Shown here in pieces: positions 35,743-45,701 of a stretch of 64,000 nucleotides of DNA; the first letter of the stretch is position 1; each line of letters opens with the position of its first letter. Made by a program: the position numbers and the translations under genes. Origin of the DNA: Mesorhizobium sp. ZC-5 (GTDB lineage Bacteria; Pseudomonadota; Alphaproteobacteria; Rhizobiales; Rhizobiaceae); assembly GCF_025753855.1 (NCBI RefSeq), contig NZ_JAOWPT010000002.1, positions 930,001 to 994,000 of the forward strand, in the 5' to 3' direction. Below the pieces are notes generated by a model. That model saw nothing but the letters and a program-made list of their open reading frames with translations, searched no databases and had not been told where the DNA came from.

Positions 35743-37551
35743 ATGAGCGAAGCCGGAAATTCCGAGAAGGGCAAAGCTGGCGGCGCCTACCGGGTGCTCG
35801 CCCGCAAATACCGCCCCTCCGACTTTTCCGGACTGATCGGCCAGGAGCCGATGGTCCGCACATTGACCAACGCCTTTGCCGCAGGCCGGATCGCACAGGC
35901 CTGGATGCTGACCGGCGTGCGCGGCGTCGGCAAGACGACGACCGCCCGCATCCTTGCTCGTGCGCTGAACTACAGGACTGCCGAAGTGAACCAGCCTTCC
36001 GTCGATCTGTCGATCGAAGGTGAGCACTGCCGTGCCATCATGGAAGGTCGCCATCCCGACGTTATCGAGATGGATGCTGCCTCGCACACCGGCATCGACG
36101 ACATCCGCGACATCATTGAGCAGGTGCGTTACGCGCCCGTATCGGCCCGCTACAAGGTCTATATCATCGACGAGGTGCACATGCTTTCCACGCAGGCCTT
36201 CAACGGCCTGCTGAAGACGCTGGAAGAGCCGCCGCCGCATGTGAAGTTCATCTTCGCCACCACCGAAATTCGCAAGGTGCCGATCACCGTCCTGTCGCGC
36301 TGCCAGCGCTTCGACCTGCGTCGCATCGATGCTGCGGTCATCAAGGGAGATCTCGCACGCATAGCCGGGCTGGAAGGCATCGACGTCGAGGATGAAGCGC
36401 TGGCAATGATTGCGCGCGCCGCCGAAGGCTCGATGCGCGACGCCCAGTCGATCTTCGACCAGTCGATCGCCCACGGCGCCGGCACGGTGACGGCGGAAGC
36501 CGTGCGCGCCATGCTCGGCCTTGCCGACCGCGCCCGCATCATCGACCTGTTCGAAAACCTGATGAAGGGCGAAGTCGGGGCCGCGCTCGACGAATTCCGG
36601 GCGCAGTACGACACCGGCGCCGACCCGGCAACGGTGCTTACCGATCTCGCCGAATTCAACCATCTGGTGACCAGGCTGCGCTTCGTGCCGTCGGCCGCCG
36701 ACGATGCGTCGCTGTCGGAAGACGAGCGCCGCCGCGGGCTCGAGTTTGCGCAATCATTGTCGGTCCGTGTGCTGTCGCGCACCTGGCAGATGCTGCTGAA
36801 AGGCATTCCCGAGGTGCAGGCTTCGAACCGGCCGGTCAGCGCCGGCGAGATGGTGCTGATCCGCATCGCCCACGCCGCCGACCTGCCGACGCTGGACGAG
36901 GCGCTGAAGTCGCTCGACCAGTCCGGCAACGGGCAGGGCTCACGCGCCCCGGCGCGTCCGTCCGTCTCCGCGCCTGCCGGTAATGGCGGCGGCGCCAGTG
37001 CTGTGGCGCAGACGCGCGTCGCGGCGAGTTCGGCCGGCGGCCAGACGATGCGGCTGGTGGAAACGCAACCTGCGCCGGAAATGATTGCGCAGCCGGAGCC
37101 GGTCGCCGAGGCGCCTGAGGTGGCGATACGCTCGCTGGCCGACATCGCGGCACTCGCCGACCAGCATCGCGACATGGCATTCAAGGTGCTGCTCAAGCGC
37201 TGCGTGCGGCCGGTGAAGATCGAGAACGGCCGCATCGACATCAGCCTGACGGCCGAGGCGCCGAAGACGCTGATCACTGATCTCAACGCCAATCTGCAGA
37301 AATGGACCGGTCGCCGCTGGATCGTTTCGGTGTCGCGCGAGGAGGGCGGCCAGACGCTGTCCGAGATGGAGACGAGCCGCCGCGAGACGGCTTTCAGCGA
37401 TGCGCGCAACGACCCGACGGTGGCGGCGATCCTCGCCCGCTTCCCCGGTTCCAAGATCATCGACGTGCGCATTCCCGACGCGCCGGAAGCGGTTGAGGAA
37501 GACCAGCAGGTGCCGGTCGAGCCGGCCACCGACGATGACGACGAAATTTAA
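35743..37551 (+). CDS. dnaX: DNA polymerase III subunits gamma/tau
   Basis: Clamp-loader ATPase of 602 residues. It starts near YRVLARKYRPSDFSGLIGQ, has Walker A GVRGVGKTT (about 62-70), Walker B VYIIDEVHMLS and sensor 1 FIFATTEIRKVP with SRC. The region that carries a four-cysteine zinc site in E. coli DnaX retains only one cysteine here (EHCRAIMEGRHPD). Domain III and a tau-like C-terminal domain (about 505-602) follow a Pro/Ala linker. The ATG at 35743 is used; the open frame upstream overlaps ffs. ybaB follows 25 bases later. Confidence 0.95.
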   Translation: MSEAGNSEKGKAGGAYRVLARKYRPSDFSGLIGQEPMVRTLTNAFAAGRIAQAWMLTGVRGVGKTTTARILARALNYRTAEVNQPSVDLSIEGEHCRAIMEGRHPDVIEMDAASHTGIDDIRDIIEQVRYAPVSARYKVYIIDEVHMLSTQAFNGLLKTLEEPPPHVKFIFATTEIRKVPITVLSRCQRFDLRRIDAAVIKGDLARIAGLEGIDVEDEALAMIARAAEGSMRDAQSIFDQSIAHGAGTVTAEAVRAMLGLADRARIIDLFENLMKGEVGAALDEFRAQYDTGADPATVLTDLAEFNHLVTRLRFVPSAADDASLSEDERRRGLEFAQSLSVRVLSRTWQMLLKGIPEVQASNRPVSAGEMVLIRIAHAADLPTLDEALKSLDQSGNGQGSRAPARPSVSAPAGNGGGASAVAQTRVAASSAGGQTMRLVETQPAPEMIAQPEPVAEAPEVAIRSLADIAALADQHRDMAFKVLLKRCVRPVKIENGRIDISLTAEAPKTLITDLNANLQKWTGRRWIVSVSREEGGQTLSEMETSRRETAFSDARNDPTVAAILARFPGSKIIDVRIPDAPEAVEEDQQVPVEPATDDDDEI

Positions 37552-37576
37552 GATTGTTCCCGCGTAGGAGACGACC

Positions 37577-37900
37577 ATGAAAGATCTGCTCGGCCTGATG
37601 GGCAAGGCGAAAGAGATGCAGGCCAAGTTTCAGGCCATGCAGGAAGAAATCGCGACGCTCGAGGCGACCGGGCAGGCGGGTGGCGGCCTGGTGCAGGTGA
37701 CGCTTACCGGCAAGTTCGAAATGAAATCGCTGAAGATCGACCCGTCGCTGTTCAAGGAAGACGATGTCGAGATCCTCGAGGACCTGCTGCTCGCCGCCCA
37801 CAACGACGCCAAGGTCAAGGTCGAGACGGTCATGCAGGAGAAGACCAAGGCGCTGACCGCCGGCCTGCCGATCCCGCCCGGGATGAAGTTGCCGTTCTGA
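37577..37900 (+). CDS. YbaB/EbfC-family nucleoid-associated protein
   Basis: 107 residues with the family pattern: [24 protein letters not shown] helix, the [23 protein letters not shown] sheet and a C-terminal helix ending [12 protein letters not shown]. It binds DNA as a dimer. The dnaX-ybaB-recR linkage of bacteria is broken here: recR lies 3.7 kb away on the same strand with three other genes between. GGAG precedes the ATG. Confidence 0.95.
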   Translation: MKDLLGLMGKAKEMQAKFQAMQEEIATLEATGQAGGGLVQVTLTGKFEMKSLKIDPSLFKEDDVEILEDLLLAAHNDAKVKVETVMQEKTKALTAGLPIPPGMKLPF

Positions 37901-37969
37901 GTTGAGGGAATAGGGAAATAGGGGAGGCAGTCGGAGAGGCTTGCGTCCGAGGCAGCTGCGATAGATCAG

Positions 37970-37998
37970 TCTACTCTCTACTCTCTACTCTCTACTCT

Positions 37999-38000
<2 letters not shown>
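37970..38000. repeat. Heptamer tandem repeat (TCTACTC), 4.4 copies
   Basis: Four perfect copies of TCTACTC plus TCT run from 37970 to 38000 and touch the stop codon of the alcohol dehydrogenase gene (37999-38001, minus strand). It is a simple-sequence repeat in the 3' region between two converging genes and likely to vary in copy number. Confidence 0.9.
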
Positions 38001-39084
<1,084 letters not shown>

Positions 39085-39494
39085 ACCACAATCCTCACGG
39101 AGAGCAGCCGCCGGAAGTGACCCTGGGCCAACGCGTTGCGCGTGGACGCTGAGCCATTTGCGCGAGTCGGCTTCTTTGGATCGGGCACTCGAGAGAACGC
39201 CGCGGTCTTTTGCGTATTTGTCTCCAGCGTTAATCAAAGTTGATCCTGCTGGATTTTCAGCACTGGTGCCGAAAATGGCATGCCGCCAAAGCGGTTTGTG
39301 TGGCCGCGGCGGGGGGAAAACGCTTCGCTTCGGCTTTTCCGGTGTGGCAAGGCCCGCAATCCAGGGAGGTAAAGGTTGGTAAACGCTTTCTATCTAGACT
39401 GGCAGAGGGATTGTTTTGGCCATCTTTTCGCCTGAAAGTGTCCCATTCTCGCCGCAACGGAAACTGCCACCGGAGAGATGATGAGGGGTTGTTC
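39085..39494. other. Divergent intergenic region, alcohol dehydrogenase / SleB hydrolase
   Basis: About 410 bases without a supported gene. Open frames run through it on both strands but have no start signals or recognisable protein. A good ribosome binding site for the rightward gene lies at its end (GAGGGG near 39484). No clear promoter was identified. Confidence 0.4.
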
Positions 39495-40328
39495 GTGATC
39501 GCCGGGAGATGGAAGACGCCGCTTTTGCTCGTCGTCGCTGCCTCCCCGTTCCTGCTGGCCGGCTGCACTCAGAGCACCGGCAAGCTGACGGATGCGATTT
39601 CCCTTTCCAGCAGCACCACGAAACCCTACGCCGCTACGACCAAGGACAAGGAGTGCATGGCGCGGGCGATGTTCTTCGAATCCAACCGCTCGAGCCGCGA
39701 CGGGCTGGTTGCTGTCGGCTCGGTGGTGATGAACCGGCTGAAGTCCGGCAAATACGGCGACGACGTGTGCGATGTCGTCGGCGCCAAGGGCCAGTTCGCG
39801 CCGGGCGTTATGACCCGCAAGATGAATTCCAAGGCGTTGCCTGACGTGACCGCGGCCGCCGACGCGGTGCTCAAGGGCGAGCGCCATCCCAAGGTGAAGG
39901 AAGAAGTCATGTTCTTCCACACCGCCGGGCTGAAATTCCCCTACAAGAACATGCATTACGTGACGGTCGCCGGCGGCAACGCCTTCTACGAGAAGCGCAG
40001 CCGTCGCAAGGTAACGCAGCCGACGGCGCCGGAAGCCGCCGAGACGATGGTTGCGTCGGCCGAGCAGGCGCCGCAGAAATTGCCGAAAGCGGCACCCCTG
40101 CCGGCATCGGCGAAGCCTTCGGCGGAATCGCAATCGACCCAGCTTGCCTCGGCCGAGCCGAACAGCGACCGGTTTGCAGCCGCGCCCATGCGGGCAACGC
40201 TGCCGGCGGACTTCCAGGCAAGCAGCCTGTCGGCGCCGCAGGAGCCGGTGATGTCCTATGAAGCCAGCGCCGAGTCGGCAGACGCCATCGGCGCCTTGCT
40301 CATGACGCAGGACCGGCCGTTCGAATAG
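39495..40328 (+). CDS. Cell-wall hydrolase lipoprotein, SleB/CwlJ family
   Basis: 277 residues starting with GTG at 39495 after GAGGGG. A lipoprotein signal ends in FLLAGC (Cys at about 29). The hydrolase_2 domain (about 55-165) has CMARAMFFESNRSSRDGL with its conserved Glu, VVMNRLKSGKYGDDVCDVV and FFHTAGLKFPY. The remaining 110 residues are low-complexity Ala/Pro/Ser. Homologues remodel peptidoglycan. The open frame upstream of 39495 is unlikely to be translated because it precedes the lipoprotein signal. Confidence 0.87.
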   Translation: MIAGRWKTPLLLVVAASPFLLAGCTQSTGKLTDAISLSSSTTKPYAATTKDKECMARAMFFESNRSSRDGLVAVGSVVMNRLKSGKYGDDVCDVVGAKGQFAPGVMTRKMNSKALPDVTAAADAVLKGERHPKVKEEVMFFHTAGLKFPYKNMHYVTVAGGNAFYEKRSRRKVTQPTAPEAAETMVASAEQAPQKLPKAAPLPASAKPSAESQSTQLASAEPNSDRFAAAPMRATLPADFQASSLSAPQEPVMSYEASAESADAIGALLMTQDRPFE

Positions 40329-40619
40329 ATCTCTGCGCCTGACGGCTGGCCGAAATGCTCTTGGGCCGGCAATCTCATAAGTAGTCTTGCCACGGCCGCC
40401 GTTCCGGCTTGCGAAGTAGGCCGAGATCGTCGTGCAGAAATGCAGGTGGTGTTCTACACCGCTCGCTTGCACGCGATCCGAGGCTTGTTCGCGCAATCCT
40501 CCAGGCTCTAGCGATTTTCTTCATGAATGTTGACCGGCGTCCTTTCATGGAAGGCAGTTTGCTGGCAAGCTTGAGCGGCGTAAAACGAACGTTCGTCACC
40601 TAATGCATGAGGAAAATTC

Positions 40620-41525
40620 ATGCAGACCTTGCCTTCGGGATTGCCGCCATTGCAGACGCTGCGCGCCTTCACGGCTGTCGCGCGCCTGAAAAGTTTCACG
40701 ATGGCCGCCGACGACCTGGCTGTCACCCAAACGGCGGTCAGCCATCAGATCGCGCAGCTCGAGGACTGGATCGGCGGACGGCTGTTCGTACGCGACCGGC
40801 GTGGCGTTGAACTGACGCCGCTCGGGCAGGGGCTTCTTCCGGATGTTGTGGGGGCTCTTGAAAACCTGGAACAGGCACTGGGCCGCGCGCGCCGGTCGCT
40901 GGGCAGTCCGAAGCTCCGTATCTCGACGTCTCCGGAGTTTGCGACGCAGTGGCTGACGCCACGACTGACCGGCTTTTGCGATGCGCATCCGGAGGTTGAT
41001 GTCAGCGTGACGGTGCAGTATCGGCGCGCCCTTGTCGTCAACGACGATATCGACGTTGCCATATGGCTGTCGGGCGGAATGCTGGAACGGGGCGCCGAGC
41101 GACTGACGGCGGACGAGGAGTTCGCTGTCTGCGCGCCGGAACTTGCGCGCGAGCTGCCGCGCAGGGAAGGGATGCGAACGGCACCGCTGCTGCGCTATGA
41201 GGGTGCCCGCTATACGGTGCTCGACTGGCGCCGCTGGCATGGCCAGATCTACGGTGACAGCGACAAGCACGATTTCGATGGCGGTCCCTCATACCGTACG
41301 TTCCCGGAAATGCTGGATGCCTGCCGTAGCGGTGCCGGCTTCGCTCTTGTGCGAAGCTCGCTGGTCACGGACGACCTGGCGGCCGGCCGGCTGGTGAGAT
41401 GCTTCACGGAGAGCGTCGTTTCCGATTTGCAATATCAACTGGTCATCATGCCAAGCCGCCGGGAGGAGGCACAGATTCGCGCATTCAGGCATTGGATACT
41501 CGAACAGGCGAAGCCTGCCGCCTGA
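40620..41525 (+). CDS. LysR-family transcriptional regulator (GcvA-like)
   Basis: 301 residues: a winged helix at about 10-68 (LQTLRAFTAVARLKSFTMAA; TQTAVSHQIAQLEDWIGGRL) and a periplasmic-binding-like effector domain from about 95. The LPPLQTLRAF start and substitution pattern are like the GcvA group. AGGAAA precedes the ATG. No divergent partner gene lies directly upstream (291 bases without a gene), so the target is unclear. Confidence 0.9.
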   Translation: MQTLPSGLPPLQTLRAFTAVARLKSFTMAADDLAVTQTAVSHQIAQLEDWIGGRLFVRDRRGVELTPLGQGLLPDVVGALENLEQALGRARRSLGSPKLRISTSPEFATQWLTPRLTGFCDAHPEVDVSVTVQYRRALVVNDDIDVAIWLSGGMLERGAERLTADEEFAVCAPELARELPRREGMRTAPLLRYEGARYTVLDWRRWHGQIYGDSDKHDFDGGPSYRTFPEMLDACRSGAGFALVRSSLVTDDLAAGRLVRCFTESVVSDLQYQLVIMPSRREEAQIRAFRHWILEQAKPAA

Positions 41526-41579
41526 ATGCACGAGCGGCGGGCAATTCCCTTCGTGCCGGAAAAATCATAAACCGGACCG

Positions 41580-42185
41580 ATGTCGAAGCGAGTCGCCGGT
41601 CCCGAAATCGAACGTCTGATCCAGCTGCTGGCCAAGGTGCCGGGGCTCGGGCCGCGCTCGGCGCGGCGCGCAGCATTGCACATGATCAAGAAGAAGGACC
41701 AACTCATGGTGCCGCTCGCCGGCGCCATGGCCGAGGCGGTGGACAAGGTGCGGGTGTGCTCAACCTGCGGCAATGTCGATACGATCGACCCTTGCACCAT
41801 CTGCACCGATCCGCGTCGCGACAGCACTATCCTGATCGTCGTCGAGGACGTTTCCGACCTGTGGGCGCTGGAACGCGCAGGCACCATGAATGTCCGGTAT
41901 CATGTGCTCGGCGGCACGCTGTCGCCGCTCGACGGGATCGGTCCCGACCAGCTCAACATCAAGCAACTGGTGGCGCGGGCCGCCGAGGGCGATGTCGCGG
42001 AAGTGATCCTCGCCGTCAATGCCACCGTCGAGGGCCAGACCACGGCGCATTACCTGACAGACCAGCTGGAAGGTTTCGAGATCAAGGTGACGCGACTGGC
42101 GCATGGCGTGCCTGTGGGTGGCGAACTGGATTACCTCGACGAAGGAACCTTGGCGGCAGCGCTGCGGTCGCGGACGGCGTTTTGA
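41580..42185 (+). CDS. recR: Recombination protein RecR
   Basis: 201 residues: helix-hairpin-helix [18 protein letters not shown], a four-cysteine zinc finger (CSTCGN and CTIC), the Toprim core ([18 protein letters not shown] with its Glu and Asp) and the C-terminal [17 protein letters not shown]. It loads RecA with RecF/RecO during gap repair. It is separated from dnaX-ybaB, the usual neighbours, by 3.7 kb of inserted or rearranged genes. Confidence 0.96.
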   Translation: MSKRVAGPEIERLIQLLAKVPGLGPRSARRAALHMIKKKDQLMVPLAGAMAEAVDKVRVCSTCGNVDTIDPCTICTDPRRDSTILIVVEDVSDLWALERAGTMNVRYHVLGGTLSPLDGIGPDQLNIKQLVARAAEGDVAEVILAVNATVEGQTTAHYLTDQLEGFEIKVTRLAHGVPVGGELDYLDEGTLAAALRSRTAF

Positions 42186-42211
42186 CGTATTTCATGGGCA
42201 AAGAGGCCTTC

Positions 42212-43615
42212 ATGAACAGCACTCTACGGCGCCCCCCTCTGTCCTGCCGGACATCTCCCCCACAAGGGGGGAGATTGGCAGCTTCGGCGTTGCCGCCCTT
42301 TCTGCGATCTTGGCGATTGGCGAAAGCGAAATTTCGAGCCAGTCTCCCCCCTTGTGGGGGAGATGTCCGGCAGGACAGAGGGGGGCAACGTGGGGTACTG
42401 CCGCTGATCATGCTCGCGTGCCTGTCGCTGGTTTTCGCCTATCCCGCCTCGGCAGCAAAAATCGACGACCAGTTCCGCGCCTGGCTTGCCAACGATTTGT
42501 GGCCGGAGGCGAAGACCAAGGGAATTTCCAAGGCCACGTTCGACACGGCATTCGCCGGCGTGAAGCCCAATTTGAAACTGCCGGACCTGGTGATGCCGGG
42601 CGCCAAGCCGACGACGCCGAAGAAGCAGCATCAGGCGGAGTTCGGTTCGCCCGGCAGTTATTTCGGCAAGATCGGCGGCGTCACCGGCGGCGGCAGGGCA
42701 CGGGCGGGGCAGAATGCGAGGACACTCGCGGCGATCGAGAAAAGATACGGCGTACCGGGCAGCGTGGTGCTGGCGATCTGGGGTCGCGAATCCGGCTTCG
42801 GCGCCGCGAAGATCCCCTACGACGCATTCGAGGTGCTCGGCACCAAGGCGTTTCTCGCCACGCGCAAGGACATGTTCCGGACCGAGGTGTTGGCTGCACT
42901 GGAGATGGTGGAACGCGGGCTGGCGAGCCCCAAGGCGATGAAGTCGTCATGGGCGGGTGCGCTTGGCCAGCCGCAGTTCTTGCCGACCTCATTCCTGAAA
43001 CACGCCGTCGATTTCGACGGAGACGGCCGCGCCGACATCTGGAACTCCACACCCGACACACTGGCCTCGATCGCCAATTATCTGGTCGACTATGGCTGGG
43101 TGAAAGGCCGCGACTGGGGTTTCGAGGTGGCGGTGCCGGAGAACGTTTCCTGTGCGCTGGAAGGTCCGGACCAGGGCAAGCGGATCTCGGAATGGGCGGC
43201 GATGGGCATCTCGCGCGTCAACGGCAAGCCGTTTCCGGCCAACGAGGCACGCGCCGAGGGGTTCCTGCTGATGCCGGCCGGACGCAGCGGTCCCGCCTTC
43301 ATCGTGACGCCGAATTTCTACGTGCTGAAGGAGTACAACGAGAGCGATCTCTACGCGCTGTTCATCGGCCACGGCGCCGACCGTATTGCGCATGGCGACA
43401 GGAATTTTGCCGGCTCGTGGGGCAAGGTCGGCGGGCTTTACCGGTCGGATGTCGCGGCCCTGCAACGGGGGCTGGAAAAGCTCGGCTACGATGTCGGCGG
43501 CGCCGACGGTCTGCCCGGCTTCAAGACCCGCCGCTCGATCGGCGCATGGCAGGCGAAGAACGGTAAGGCGGCGACGTGTTTTCCGGACAAGGGTTTGGTG
43601 GAGGCGGTGCGGTAG
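42212..43615 (+). CDS. Lytic murein transglycosylase (MltB type) with in-frame repeat insertion
   Basis: 467 residues. The SLT_2 domain (about 90-385) has the catalytic Glu193 in IWGRESGFG and ALGQPQFLPTSF; a peptidoglycan-binding domain follows (about 400-460; VAALQRGLEKLGYDVGGADG). The N-terminus is unusual: MNSTLR, then about 52 residues encoded by a palindromic repeat (42231-42386), then a signal core VLPLIMLACLSLVFAYPASA. Removing the 156 bp rejoins MNSTLRQRGVLPLIM in frame. The ATG at 42212 follows AGAGG. It cuts the MurNAc-GlcNAc bond in the periplasm. Confidence 0.92.
   Translation: MNSTLRRPPLSCRTSPPQGGRLAASALPPFLRSWRLAKAKFRASLPPCGGDVRQDRGGQRGVLPLIMLACLSLVFAYPASAAKIDDQFRAWLANDLWPEAKTKGISKATFDTAFAGVKPNLKLPDLVMPGAKPTTPKKQHQAEFGSPGSYFGKIGGVTGGGRARAGQNARTLAAIEKRYGVPGSVVLAIWGRESGFGAAKIPYDAFEVLGTKAFLATRKDMFRTEVLAALEMVERGLASPKAMKSSWAGALGQPQFLPTSFLKHAVDFDGDGRADIWNSTPDTLASIANYLVDYGWVKGRDWGFEVAVPENVSCALEGPDQGKRISEWAAMGISRVNGKPFPANEARAEGFLLMPAGRSGPAFIVTPNFYVLKEYNESDLYALFIGHGADRIAHGDRNFAGSWGKVGGLYRSDVAALQRGLEKLGYDVGGADGLPGFKTRRSIGAWQAKNGKAATCFPDKGLVEAVR
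42231..42386. repeat. 156-bp palindromic repeat inserted in a coding sequence
   Basis: Perfect 44-bp inverted arms (42231-42274 and 42343-42386) around a 68-bp centre. The arms contain GTCCTGCCGGACATCTCCCC and its complement. The element is 52 codons long and the reading frame stays open through it on the plus strand. Its CTCCCC core relates it to the other repeats in the window, which are intergenic. Confidence 0.95.
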
Positions 43616-43620
43616 CTTTT

Positions 43621-43782
43621 GCCTCTCCCCTTGTGGGAGAGGTCGGATTGCCCGAACTTGCGAAGCAAGTCGATGGCAATCCGGGTGAGGGGTATCTGCG
43701 GCAAACCCCTCATCCGTCTTGGCGCTGCGCGCCAATCCACCTTCTCCCACAAGGGGAGAAGGGAAGAGGCGGCGCCTCAAGC
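43621..43782. repeat. Large imperfect inverted repeat after the transglycosylase gene
   Basis: The left arm (from 43621, GCCTCTCCCCTTGTGGGAGA) and right arm (ending near 43773-43776, TCTCCCACAAGGGGAGA) pair imperfectly. The centre holds two smaller palindromes (AACTTGCGAAGCAAGT and TTGGCGCTGCGCGCCAA) and a GTGAGGGGT / AACCCCTCAT pair. It lies between converging genes. Confidence 0.8.
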
Positions 43783-44778
43783 CGCCTTGGCCAACTCCCG
43801 ATGCACATCGGCGAGAATTTCGAACGAGCGAACCCGGGCCGCGTGGTCGTGTATCTGCGCGGTGACCATCAGCTCGTCGGCGCCGGTGCGGCGGATGAAG
43901 GCGTCGAGGCCGCTGCGCACGGTTTCCGGCGAGCCGATGATGGCGCAGGAGAGAGCGTACTCGAGCATGACCTTGGCGGCGGTATCAATCTGCGTGTCAT
44001 AACCTTCCACCGGCGGCGGCAGCTTGCCGGGGCGCCCGGTGCGCAGGTTGACGAAGGCCTGTTGCAGCGACGTGAACAGCAGCTTCGCCTCGGCGTCCGT
44101 CGCGGCGGCGAAGACGTTGAGGCCGAGCATCAGGTAAGGCTTGTCGAGATGTTCAGACGGCTGGAAACGCGAGCGGTAGATGTCGATCGCGTGCTCCAGT
44201 TCGGCCGGCGCGAAATGCGAGGCGAAGGCATAGGGCAGGCCGAGAATGGCGGCGAGCTGGGCGCCGTAGGTCGACGAGCCGAGTATCCAGACCGGCACGT
44301 TCTGGCCCTCGCCAGGAACGGCGCGCAGCCGCTGGCCGGGTTCGGCCGGGCGGAAATAGTCGATCAGTTCGACGACATCCTGCGGGAAGCTGTCGACGCC
44401 GGCGTCCATGTTGCGGCGAAGAGCGCGCGCCGTGCCCATGTCCGTACCGGGTGCGCGGCCGAGGCCGAGGTCGATGCGGCCGGGATGGAGGGCGTTGAGC
44501 GTACCGAACTGCTCGGCGATCACCAACGGCGCATGATTGGGCAGCATGATGCCGCCGGCGCCGACGCGGATGGTCGAGGTGCCGCCAGCGACATGCCCGA
44601 TGACAACGGAGGTGGCCGCACTTGCGATGCCGGGCATATTGTGGTGTTCGGCGAGCCAGTAGCGCTTGTAGCCGAGACGCTCGGCATGACGGGCGAGGTC
44701 GAGCGTGTTCTTCAGTGATTGGCTGACATCGCTGCCTTCGCCGACCGGTGACAGATCGAGAACGGAAAGGGGGATCAT
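43777..44778 (-). CDS. LLM-class flavin-dependent oxidoreductase (first)
   Basis: 333 residues of the bacterial-luciferase-like superfamily (MsnO8-type). Typical segments are [41 protein letters not shown] and [15 protein letters not shown]. These enzymes use reduced FMN and oxygen; substrate unknown. The ATG at 44778 overlaps the arylamine N-acetyltransferase stop by 4 bases with AGGA upstream, so the two are coupled. The open frame upstream is a shadow of the NAT gene. Confidence 0.92.
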   Translation of the reverse strand: MIPLSVLDLSPVGEGSDVSQSLKNTLDLARHAERLGYKRYWLAEHHNMPGIASAATSVVIGHVAGGTSTIRVGAGGIMLPNHAPLVIAEQFGTLNALHPGRIDLGLGRAPGTDMGTARALRRNMDAGVDSFPQDVVELIDYFRPAEPGQRLRAVPGEGQNVPVWILGSSTYGAQLAAILGLPYAFASHFAPAELEHAIDIYRSRFQPSEHLDKPYLMLGLNVFAAATDAEAKLLFTSLQQAFVNLRTGRPGKLPPPVEGYDTQIDTAAKVMLEYALSCAIIGSPETVRSGLDAFIRRTGADELMVTAQIHDHAARVRSFEILADVHRELAKAA

Positions 44779-45608
44779 ATCCTGGTCTCCAAGATGTTGG
44801 CGGCCTGAACCTTCGCTTCGAAGGCGGCGCGGTCGGGAATTTCGATGTCGAACAGGGTTTCCAGCGTTTCGGCGAGTTCCGCGGCAGTTTCGATCTCGCG
44901 CTGTTCGGAGCGGCTGCCGGTGTGATGGACTGAAAGCCGGTTGTTGCGCAGCGCATAGCGCTTGCCGGGGACCGCGCGGGCGGCGGCGACAGACGATCGG
45001 AAATGCGAGTCCGGGCTGCTCGACAGGAAATAGTTGGCCGCGATATAGTCGACTTCGTATTGCCGTTGCAGGTCGAAGCGATAGAGCGTGCGCCATTCGC
45101 CGCCGGCGCTGGCCTGGATCCGGAAATGATCGCCGGTCTCCGCGATGCGGAACGGCTCGTGCGGGGTTTCCTGCTCGAGATCTGGCACCAGGAGCAGCGG
45201 GCCTGTCTGCGTCAGCGCACCGAAGCCGGCGTCGGCGAGATAGGTTCTGCCGTCGAGTTCGATGCGCAGCAGCATGTGGCCGCGCGGCGTGATCGCGTCA
45301 TCCGGCTGCCCCCACAACACACGCGCGGCGAGGCCGGTTACCGAAAACCCCAGCGCCTCCAGTGCGCGCATGAACAAAAGATTGTGCTCGAAGCAGTAGC
45401 CGCCGCGCCGGCTATCGACCAGTTTCGCCTGGAGCGAAGCAATGTCGAGCTTTACCGGCAGCCCGAGAAACGGGTTTAGATTTTCGAACGGGATAGCCTG
45501 CGGATGCAGCAGATGAAGCGCTTGCAACACCTCCAGCGATGCTTCGCGCGGACCGTCGTAGCCGATGCGGGCGCAATAGACGTCGAGGTCGAAGGAAGCG
45601 TCAGTCAT
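44775..45608 (-). CDS. Arylamine N-acetyltransferase
   Basis: 277 residues; transfers acetyl from acetyl-CoA to arylamines or hydrazines. The catalytic triad is Cys72 ([10 protein letters not shown]), His111 (PRGHMLL) and Asp126 (YLADAGFG), spaced as in characterised bacterial NATs. The FENLNPFLG segment near 41 is also typical. It is coupled by ATGA to an LLM oxidoreductase, with another LLM gene just upstream, which suggests a xenobiotic or secondary-compound pathway (inference). Confidence 0.95.
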   Translation of the reverse strand: MTDASFDLDVYCARIGYDGPREASLEVLQALHLLHPQAIPFENLNPFLGLPVKLDIASLQAKLVDSRRGGYCFEHNLLFMRALEALGFSVTGLAARVLWGQPDDAITPRGHMLLRIELDGRTYLADAGFGALTQTGPLLLVPDLEQETPHEPFRIAETGDHFRIQASAGGEWRTLYRFDLQRQYEVDYIAANYFLSSSPDSHFRSSVAAARAVPGKRYALRNNRLSVHHTGSRSEQREIETAAELAETLETLFDIEIPDRAAFEAKVQAANILETRI

Positions 45609-45701
45609 GCGTGGATTATCCGAAGGGTGACCCGTCCGATATAGGGACGGGTCACCGCCTCCGCAACGAAGCGGTACAATGCACTCCAGCCTGACGAAGA
45701 C

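Noticed and set aside
36900-37100. Programmed frameshift in dnaX to make gamma
   Set aside because: No slippery A-run or clear stem was seen in the linker region; only the full-length tau-like product is supported.
41399-42211. Upstream part of the open frame that contains the transglycosylase
   Set aside because: It runs across the end of the LysR gene and all of recR in another frame. The ribosome binding site at 42203 supports a start at 42212.
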